Source: Halopseudomonas phragmitis (GTDB lineage: Bacteria > Pseudomonadota > Gammaproteobacteria > Pseudomonadales > Pseudomonadaceae). Taken from it: a stretch of 64,000 nt of DNA. The first letter of the stretch is position 1, and each line of letters opens with the position of its first letter. This document shows, one piece after another, positions 54,718-62,100 of the stretch. Where the stretch lies: assembly GCF_002056295.1 (NCBI RefSeq), contig NZ_CP020100.1:62001-126000 (forward strand), in the 5' to 3' direction. Below the pieces are notes generated by a model that ran no database searches, had not been told where the DNA came from, and was given only the letters and a program-made list of their open reading frames with translations. The position numbers and the translations under genes were made by a program.

Positions 54718-56432
54718 TAAAGTGGCTGCAGAAACCTGACTACCAGCTGCAAACTCTGACGCCCACGGTACTCGTTGATATCCAGGCTATAGGCCAGACG
54801 TACTCGCTGAATGCGCGGATTGGGCCAGACTTGAGGATCAATATTGAAGGCAATCGCATCCAGCACTTCGGTGCTGCCTGGCGGTTGCAGCACCATTTTC
54901 AGGTGGCGCTCGCCAACCAGCCGCTGCTGGATCAATTGAAATTCACCATGAAAGCCCGGCTCGGGAAAGTGCTGCCCCCAGGGGCCGGCTTCGCGCAGTT
55001 GCGCGGCCAGTTCGAGCCGGAATTCGCTGACCGTCAGTTCGCCGTCAGACAGCAGCCGGCCACTCAGGTCCTCGGCGCTGAGCTGACGCCGGACCTCGGC
55101 ATCGAAGGCCGCCCGAAACGTCTCGAAGTGGGCCCTGGGCAAGGACAACCCAGCCGCCATGGCATGGCCGCCGAACTTGCTGATCAGACCGGGGTTGTGC
55201 GCCGCCACCGCATCCAGCGCATCACGAATATGCAGCCCGGCTACCGAACGGGCCGAGCCCTTGATGTCATCATTACCGGCATCAGCAAAGGCAATCACCG
55301 GACGGTGATAACGGTCCTTGAGCCGTGAGGCAAGAATGCCGATCACGCCCTGGTGCCAGTCCGGGTCGAACAGGCACAGCCCAAATGGCAGTTGCTCGGC
55401 ATCCAGACTCATCGCCTCCAGAGTAGCCAGCGCCTGCTGCTGCATCTCACGCTCGATGCTTTTGCGTTCGCGGTTGAGGCTATCCAGTTCACGGGCCATT
55501 TCCCGGGCCTGGTCCTCGGACTCGGTCAACAGGCACTCAATGCCCAGGCTCATGTCGTCCAGACGTCCGGCGGCATTGAGCCGTGGCCCGAGAATGAAAC
55601 CAAGATCGCTGGAGCTCAGCCGCCCCATCGGCCGCCCAGCCACCTCCAGCAGCGCGCGGATACCTGGCCGACAGCGACCGGCGCGGATCCGCGCCAGCCC
55701 CTGATGTACCAGAATCCGGTTATTGGCATCCAGCGGCACCACATCAGCCACTGTGCCCAGTGCCACCAGATCAAGCAACTCGCCCAGATTCGGCTCGGGC
55801 CGCTCAGTGAACCAACCCGATTCGCGCAATGCCGCGCGCAATGCCAGCATCACATAGAAGATCACCCCGACCCCGGCAATTCCCTTGCTGGGGAATTCAC
55901 AACCTGGCTGATTGGGATTGACGATGGCGTCGGCTGCCGGCAGTTGTTCGGCCGGCAAGTGATGATCAGTGACCAGCACCCGCATTCCGGCGGCCCGTGC
56001 TGCCGCTACCCCGTCGATACTGGAGATGCCGTTGTCCACGGTCACCAGCACGTCGGGCTGATATTGCCGGGCCACGGCGACGATTTCCGGGGTCAGACCA
56101 TAGCCATACTCGAACCGGTTGGGCACCAGGTAATCGACCCGCGCCGCACCCAACGCCCGTAGCGCCAGTACCGCTACGCTGCTGGCGGTGGCGCCATCGG
56201 CATCGAAGTCGCCGACAATCAGCAGCGACTGACGCTGCTCCAGTGCCTGCTGCAACAGCGCCACCGCCGCCTCAATGCCCTTGAGCAGGGAATATGGCAA
56301 CAAGGCCTGCAAACGCCGATCGAGTTCGGCCGCGGAGCAGACACCACGGGCGGCATACAGACGGGTCAACAGCGGCGGCAGCTCACCCAGGTCAGGCAAC
56401 TGCTCGGGCAGCGGGCGGGACTCGATACGCAT
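54717..56432 (-). CDS. recJ: single-stranded-DNA-specific exonuclease RecJ
   Basis: A 571-residue 5'-3' exonuclease of the DHH family used in recombination, mismatch and base-excision repair. Metal-binding motifs: GDFDADGATASS (about residue 74), DNGISS (about 132), VTDHHLP (about 155), and the DHHA1 motif FGGHAMAAGLSL (about 420). Length matches other RecJ proteins, so the C-terminus is intact despite the adjacent MITE. The ATG at 56432 has GAGG 5 nt upstream, lying over the yaeQ stop; yaeQ ends 7 bp before it. Confidence 0.95.
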   Translation of the reverse strand: MRIESRPLPEQLPDLGELPPLLTRLYAARGVCSAAELDRRLQALLPYSLLKGIEAAVALLQQALEQRQSLLIVGDFDADGATASSVAVLALRALGAARVDYLVPNRFEYGYGLTPEIVAVARQYQPDVLVTVDNGISSIDGVAAARAAGMRVLVTDHHLPAEQLPAADAIVNPNQPGCEFPSKGIAGVGVIFYVMLALRAALRESGWFTERPEPNLGELLDLVALGTVADVVPLDANNRILVHQGLARIRAGRCRPGIRALLEVAGRPMGRLSSSDLGFILGPRLNAAGRLDDMSLGIECLLTESEDQAREMARELDSLNRERKSIEREMQQQALATLEAMSLDAEQLPFGLCLFDPDWHQGVIGILASRLKDRYHRPVIAFADAGNDDIKGSARSVAGLHIRDALDAVAAHNPGLISKFGGHAMAAGLSLPRAHFETFRAAFDAEVRRQLSAEDLSGRLLSDGELTVSEFRLELAAQLREAGPWGQHFPEPGFHGEFQLIQQRLVGERHLKMVLQPPGSTEVLDAIAFNIDPQVWPNPRIQRVRLAYSLDINEYRGRQSLQLVVRFLQPL

Positions 56433-56439
56433 CAGAACC

Positions 56440-56979
56440 TCAGCGCTCACCCTGCAACCATTCCAGACTCAGTTCATGCTGGGCCTGGGCATCGCTGACA
56501 TAGATAACGCCGTCACTGATCATCACCCCCCAGTCGATACTGCGTGGCAAGTCAGTGGCCAGCGCCTCCAGCGGCTCCTGCTCAACCACCGCGATGCTCA
56601 GATTCTTGAGCATCGCCGCCGCCGAACCCACTTTGCTGGCCCACACCCGGGTGTTGCCATAGGCTAACAATGACACCCTTTCGGCCCGCCGCGAACACCA
56701 GGTCAGACGGTCTGCATCCGGCAAACCCACTTCAATCCAGTGCATAACCCGACCATCCAGACTTTTTTCCCACAGAGCCGGCTCATCGGTATCCGACAAC
56801 CCGCGACCAAAACTCAGCGCTTCGTTGTACCAGAGGGCGTAGGCCAGAATCCGCACCGTCAGCCGCTGCTCGGTTTCGGAAGGATGGCGCGCCACGGTCA
56901 TGCGCAGATTTTCGTAGACCCCGCGATCGGTGTCACTGAGGTTGAGATTGATCTTATAAGGCGTGGCTTGCAGAGCCAT
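56440..56979 (-). CDS. yaeQ: YaeQ family protein
   Basis: A 179-residue cytosolic protein starting MALQATPYKINLNLSDTDR. The family hallmarks TVARHPSETEQRLTVRILAYAL (about residues 25-46), FGRGLSDTDEPALW (about 55-68) and EVGLPD are present. YaeQ has a compact fold distantly like PD-(D/E)XK nucleases; it was proposed to substitute for RfaH, and its real role is unclear. The start at 56979 is chosen; 46 upstream in-frame codons are not family-like. It sits directly before recJ and is probably co-transcribed. Confidence 0.9.
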   Translation of the reverse strand: MALQATPYKINLNLSDTDRGVYENLRMTVARHPSETEQRLTVRILAYALWYNEALSFGRGLSDTDEPALWEKSLDGRVMHWIEVGLPDADRLTWCSRRAERVSLLAYGNTRVWASKVGSAAAMLKNLSIAVVEQEPLEALATDLPRSIDWGVMISDGVIYVSDAQAQHELSLEWLQGER

Positions 56980-57064
56980 GAGATGCATATCCAGAACTGG
57001 GTGGGCGGCCAGTGTAGCGCAAAACCACCCCCGCAGTGAGGGTGGTATGACTAACGCAACGCGC

Positions 57065-60000
57065 TCAGCCGCGCTCTCGCTCGACAGGCTGGCCGAGGGC
57101 TCGCAACTGTTCGACAATGCTGACCAACTGCGCCACTACCCGATTGCCGACATCCTCGTCGCTGCCGCCCATGGCCTTGTTGCGCATGAAGTCGGCCTTG
57201 ATCCTGGCCCAGCGCTCAGCCTGCTCCGAAGTCAGGTTACCTCGCAGTTCAGCCAGTTTGAGCAGGTTCTCCTCCGCCCCAGTGGTCAGCAACTGAGCCT
57301 CCCCCTGATAATGATCGGCAATCAGTTGCAGCAGCTCCTGCTCATTCATCACCGGCGAAATCTTCTCCGCCAGCTTGTTCATGTTGCGGTAACTGCCCTG
57401 CAGGCGGAATGCCGGCTCGGTACGGTAGCGATCATCCTGGGCAGCACTGGCGATGTACTGCTGATTGACCCGGAACACCACATCACGCACCTGCATCATC
57501 CGCTCCAGGGTAGCCACGATCTCGTTGATCTCGGCGGTGCTGTAGCTGTGACTCAGTTCATTGCTGGAGAACGGCTTGCCTTCAGCCTTGGCAACAAACC
57601 GATAGACATCCTGCATGTCGCGAGTTGCCAACGGTGCCAGCACCGGGCTGGAGGTCAAACTGTTCTCGATGTAACTGAGTGCGAACACCTCCTGCATACC
57701 GCCCAGGGTGTCACCAAGGTTGTAGATGTCGGCGCGGTTGGCCAGCATGTCGGGAATCTTGAATACCTCACCGGATTCGGTATAGGGGTTACCGGCCATT
57801 ACCACACAGAACTTGCGCCCACGCATGTCATAGGTGCGCGTGCGTCCTTTCCATACCCCTTCGATACGCCGAGTGCCATCACACAGGGAAATGAATTTCT
57901 GCAGAAACTCCGGATGGGTATGCTGGATGTCGTCGACATAGAGCATGACGTTGTTGCCCATTTCCAACGCCAGGTTGAGTTTGACCAGTTCCTGCGCCGA
58001 GGTCGCATCCGGGGCCTGGGCCGGGTCCAGCGAACGCACTTCATGCCCCAGCGACGGTCCATTGATTTTCATGAATACCAGGCCCAGGCGATGGGCCACG
58101 TACTCCATCAAGGTGGTCTTGCCATAACCGGGCGGTGAAATCAGCATCAACAAGCCAGTCAGATCCGAACGCCGGTTCTCTCCGGCGGTGCCCATCTGCT
58201 TGGCCAGGTTGTCACCGATTACCCCAAGATAGACATCGTTGATCAGCTTGTTGCGTACAAAGGAACTAAGCGGTCTGGGCTTGAACTCGGACAGCCGCAA
58301 GTCATCGCGCTGCTGCTGGATCACCGCCTGACGCAGGCTCTGGTAGCGGCGCAAACCAGGCAGGAAACGCTCGCGGTGATAGCGCAGCCGAGCAAAGAAG
58401 TCGTCCACCGCCAGGTCCATACAGCCCTGACTGATACGCGGGTGCTCGCCCAGCAGTTGCTCAACCCGAAACTGCAGGTCAACCTCGGTTATCCGTGTAG
58501 TCAGCCCGTCAGCGAGCAGTGCCAGGGCGACGGCCTCCGGAATGTAGGCTGCCAGCCCCGCATACTCGGGGGCCTGACAGAGCCCGCGCAACCAGTTGTC
58601 CACCAGCCACCAGCGCGCCCCCGGCCGGCCATCCAGACGCGCCAGCGCCTGCTGATAGTCATCCCAGATGGCGGCTTGCTCAAGTCGTTGGCGCAAGCCT
58701 TCGAGCAGATGTTCGGCATACTTGCTGAACAGCCATTCGTGCGACTCGCCAGCCAGCACCAACACCAGATACTCGGCCGCCTCGCCGAGCCCTTGCTCGG
58801 CTGTCTCCAGCCCCTGCTCCTCGCACCACTGACGCAAGCTCTGGAGCACTTCCTGCTGCAGTTGCCGCAAACCGTCATCAGGGCCGAACAACTGACGGAT
58901 ATGCAGCGCGCTGCGAGCACGCTGCGGCCAGTGGGCAGAGGCCTCATCCTGGCTGCACTGGCTCCAGAAGAACACCGCCTGGCCCCGCGCCTGCGGCGAG
59001 AAGCGCAGCAAACCAGCGCTATCTCGCAGCGGCAACAACTGCGCCAGAATCAGTGCGGCATCATGATCGTGGATACCTTTCTCATAACCTTCGCGGTAGC
59101 GCGGGGTGGCGAAATCGCGCAAGGTCCGGACCAGTTGCTCGGGGTCCAGCAATTGCCCATGCAACAGTTCCAGGCTCAGACCGTGCTCACCCGCTTCGGC
59201 AGCCGCCAGCAGCTCACCGGCCAGGTATTCGGCGCGATACAGTTGTGCCGATTCAGACTCCAGCGCTACCTGCCAGAACTCACGCAACTGCTCGAGTTCG
59301 GGGTGGACCAACGGCTCCAGAAAGTCAGTGCCGGTCAGATGCAAATGCAGGTGATCGCCGCGCGGCATCAGCGTCAGATCGAGTTCCTGGGTATTGACGC
59401 TGAAGCGATGACGCGGCCCCAGGCGAATGATATTGCCGCCGTCCTCGAACAGCTCACTCTTGTCGCGCAGCCCCCGCACGGCCTGATCCCTGGCTTGCTT
59501 GAGCCGGGCTTCGACATCATCAGCCTTGACGTTATCCTGCAGCTCGCGCAAGCGCTCGGTCAGCTCACGCAACTTGAGAATCAGTGGATCGGAGGCAAAG
59601 AATGCGTTCAGCTCATCGGCCTGGGTAAAACGCGCGGTACGCCGGCCAAGGCTGTCGATAATCCGCAACGCCGCATCCAGCAAGCCCTGAGCCCGACGCT
59701 GGCGCTCATCGACCAGAGCCTGGCGATGGGTCTCGAAGGTTTCCAGCAACTCTTCACGCTTGGCCAGGATATCGCCGAGAAACTCCTCGTGATCACCAAA
59801 TCGGCTTTCCAGTTCCTCTAGCTGCACCAGCAAGCGCGACAGTTGCTCATCACAGCGCTCCGGGTCACGAGCCTGCCCCAGCGCACTGGTAATGCCCTGA
59901 CTGAACAGCCGGAACTGGGCCCCGAACTGTGCCACCTGCTCGGCTGAGCCCAGACTGCGACGCTGTTGATCCGCCCGCGCCCGGGCCTGATTGAGCCGGG

Positions 60001-62023
60001 CATAGACCTCAGAGATTGACTCGACGATCGCGGTACGCTGGGTGGCATCATCGATCTGCAGAGAGGCCATCAGCCCCGACAGCATGTCGAGATCGGTCGC
60101 CATCGTCTCGAATGCCTCGAGATGCTCGCGCAATTGCGCCACGCTGACAGCCTCACGGGCCTGCTGGTCGTGCTCCTGCAACGCCTCGGCATAGGGCTGC
60201 AGGGCGGCATCACTGGCAAGAAACGCAGCAGTGGCGGCGGCAACCCGCTCCTGGGATTCGAGCAGTTGCTGTTCCATCTCATCGATGCGGGCGACATCGA
60301 TATAGCGGTAGTCACGAATCGTCAGCAACTGACCACGCAAGGCATTGATGCCATTGAGCGCAGCGACGTAATCCTGCACCTGCTTCCAGTCATCGCTGCG
60401 CAGACTCTCATTGAGGGTCCGGAAACGCGTCTCGGCCTCAGCCATTGCCCGGGCCGACTGCTGACGAATGCTTTCAACCTTCTCGAACTCATCAAGTACC
60501 AGTTCACCGGTGGCGGCAATCTCGTGCAGTACCGATGCAAGACCCTGACAGTGTGGGTCATCCAGCCAGTGATAGGCATCGAACAGCCGCCGGGTATTGA
60601 TACACAGTTGCGTATAGCGCTGAATCGACACCTCAGAACTGTCGATCTCGCGGCTCAGGTTGAGCAGTTCGGAAATTCCGCGAACCAGCTCGGGGTTGCC
60701 GATACGGCCGAAGAAACCACTGCGTTGCGGCTGGCGAGCGGCGAACTCGTCGGAGCAGAACGGCGTTTGCCAGATCTGCATCGGATGGATACGGGTCGGC
60801 TCATCGCCCTCGGCAGCGAAGATGACCATGCGGCCATCCTCGAGCCGGGCATAGCCATGGCCAAAAATCGGGTTCTGCAGCTCACGACTGATCATGTTGT
60901 AGGTGAACAGCGCCGAGCGCCCTTGCTCGGGATGGTAGAAGATGTACTGCACATCCTCACCATTGGGTGAACGCACCGCCCGCTTGAAGCGCATGCCCTG
61001 CATCGATTGGTCGAAGGCCTTGTGTTCACCGTTCTGCAGATAGTAGCCGCCGGGAAAGATAATCCCGTGGTCTTCCGGCAGTTGCACACAGGCCAGACCA
61101 ATGGCGTCGATGCGCTCGACCTGTCGGGTCAGGGTATTGAAGACCAGATAGCGCCACTGCTCTTCGCGGTAGGGCAACACCTTGAGCAGAATCAGGCTGC
61201 CGAGCCTGGCGTATTCGATCTCCGCGTCATCCAGCGACTGGGTCTTGTCGAGCACCGCTTCGCGGTAGATGCCCAGACCATCTTCGGTATTATTCTCAAC
61301 CTTGATGGTCAGGTTGCCGCCGAGAGTTTCGATGAACACGCTATCGAGAATATTGACGTGCGGATGGCGGCCACTGACCACCATCTCACGGTCGGTCTTC
61401 TGCCACTCGAAATCGTAGCGTCCGGGCAGAGAAATATCCCGCTCACCACGGTTGTCGATATAGCGTACCTGCTTGCCATCAACCGATATCGACCAGCGGA
61501 ACACTCGCACGTCGCTGACCCGGTCACCGATCTGGAAGCACGCCAGCAACTTGCCGTCACGCACCAGCAATTGCAGCAGATGAGTGTTCTTGTAATAGGT
61601 ATAAAGTTCGTTGAAATCGTTGACGAACCCCGGCTCGGCCAGGAAGCTGCCAGCCAGAGCAACCTGCTCGGCCTCATAACCTTCATCCTGCGCACTCAGC
61701 CGATAGAGCGAGAAAACGTCCTCGACGCGGGTTTCCTTTTTCAGGCCGAGAAAGACGTTGTAACCGAACAGCAGGCAGTCGCCGACCTGTACGATATCGC
61801 GGGCAGTGCAGTTGTTTTCGGTACGGATCCTGACCCGCCCGATCACCTCCATGCGACTGCTGCCGAACTCCTCCTGGCGCTGCTGATTGAGACTGTCGGC
61901 AATCTGCCGTAGCTGGCGCCCCTGCTCCTGCAGACGTCGCTGCAGTACCTCGTAGGCCCCGCCTTCGGCCACCGCCTTGTCCAATACGTCCTGTGTCTGG
62001 CTGATCGCCTGCGCGTCCGACAT
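57065..62023 (-). CDS. giant AAA+ ATPase (annotated DNA repair ATPase), flotillin partner
   Basis: A 1652-residue protein. An N-terminal helical segment (about 1-55) precedes a beta-rich, propeller-like region (about 55-430), long coiled coils (about 500-850), an uncharacterised middle region and a C-terminal AAA+ module: Walker A SPPGYGKTTLME (about 1293), Walker B VMLYVDDIQ (about 1360), sensor-1 Asn in MAGNPYTESG (about 1415) and a possible Arg finger in MLANRAD. No membrane segment. The label DNA repair ATPase rests on weak similarity. AGGA lies before the ATG. It follows the flotillin-like gene by 77 bp, with a hairpin between. Confidence 0.8.
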   Translation of the reverse strand: MSDAQAISQTQDVLDKAVAEGGAYEVLQRRLQEQGRQLRQIADSLNQQRQEEFGSSRMEVIGRVRIRTENNCTARDIVQVGDCLLFGYNVFLGLKKETRVEDVFSLYRLSAQDEGYEAEQVALAGSFLAEPGFVNDFNELYTYYKNTHLLQLLVRDGKLLACFQIGDRVSDVRVFRWSISVDGKQVRYIDNRGERDISLPGRYDFEWQKTDREMVVSGRHPHVNILDSVFIETLGGNLTIKVENNTEDGLGIYREAVLDKTQSLDDAEIEYARLGSLILLKVLPYREEQWRYLVFNTLTRQVERIDAIGLACVQLPEDHGIIFPGGYYLQNGEHKAFDQSMQGMRFKRAVRSPNGEDVQYIFYHPEQGRSALFTYNMISRELQNPIFGHGYARLEDGRMVIFAAEGDEPTRIHPMQIWQTPFCSDEFAARQPQRSGFFGRIGNPELVRGISELLNLSREIDSSEVSIQRYTQLCINTRRLFDAYHWLDDPHCQGLASVLHEIAATGELVLDEFEKVESIRQQSARAMAEAETRFRTLNESLRSDDWKQVQDYVAALNGINALRGQLLTIRDYRYIDVARIDEMEQQLLESQERVAAATAAFLASDAALQPYAEALQEHDQQAREAVSVAQLREHLEAFETMATDLDMLSGLMASLQIDDATQRTAIVESISEVYARLNQARARADQQRRSLGSAEQVAQFGAQFRLFSQGITSALGQARDPERCDEQLSRLLVQLEELESRFGDHEEFLGDILAKREELLETFETHRQALVDERQRRAQGLLDAALRIIDSLGRRTARFTQADELNAFFASDPLILKLRELTERLRELQDNVKADDVEARLKQARDQAVRGLRDKSELFEDGGNIIRLGPRHRFSVNTQELDLTLMPRGDHLHLHLTGTDFLEPLVHPELEQLREFWQVALESESAQLYRAEYLAGELLAAAEAGEHGLSLELLHGQLLDPEQLVRTLRDFATPRYREGYEKGIHDHDAALILAQLLPLRDSAGLLRFSPQARGQAVFFWSQCSQDEASAHWPQRARSALHIRQLFGPDDGLRQLQQEVLQSLRQWCEEQGLETAEQGLGEAAEYLVLVLAGESHEWLFSKYAEHLLEGLRQRLEQAAIWDDYQQALARLDGRPGARWWLVDNWLRGLCQAPEYAGLAAYIPEAVALALLADGLTTRITEVDLQFRVEQLLGEHPRISQGCMDLAVDDFFARLRYHRERFLPGLRRYQSLRQAVIQQQRDDLRLSEFKPRPLSSFVRNKLINDVYLGVIGDNLAKQMGTAGENRRSDLTGLLMLISPPGYGKTTLMEYVAHRLGLVFMKINGPSLGHEVRSLDPAQAPDATSAQELVKLNLALEMGNNVMLYVDDIQHTHPEFLQKFISLCDGTRRIEGVWKGRTRTYDMRGRKFCVVMAGNPYTESGEVFKIPDMLANRADIYNLGDTLGGMQEVFALSYIENSLTSSPVLAPLATRDMQDVYRFVAKAEGKPFSSNELSHSYSTAEINEIVATLERMMQVRDVVFRVNQQYIASAAQDDRYRTEPAFRLQGSYRNMNKLAEKISPVMNEQELLQLIADHYQGEAQLLTTGAEENLLKLAELRGNLTSEQAERWARIKADFMRNKAMGGSDEDVGNRVVAQLVSIVEQLRALGQPVERERG

Positions 62024-62059
62024 CCTGTTTTTCCTGGCTCAGAAGTGTATGGGTGACAA

Positions 62060-62081
62060 GGCCCCGGCGTATGCCGGGGCC
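62060..62081 (-). terminator. intercistronic hairpin between flotillin-like and AAA+ genes
   Basis: A perfect 9-bp GC stem GGCCCCGGC / GCCGGGGCC with a 4-nt loop, 19 bp after the flotillin-like stop. It is followed on the minus strand by TTGTCACCC, not a proper T-run, so it is more likely a partial terminator or mRNA-processing element setting the ratio of the two proteins. Confidence 0.5.
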
Positions 62082-62100
62082 AGGAGCGACACGTCCGGGA

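Noticed and set aside
58376-59821. 481-codon plus-strand ORF opposite the AAA+ gene
   Set aside because: No motif, Gln-rich composition typical of antisense frames, and it lies entirely inside the large AAA+ gene.
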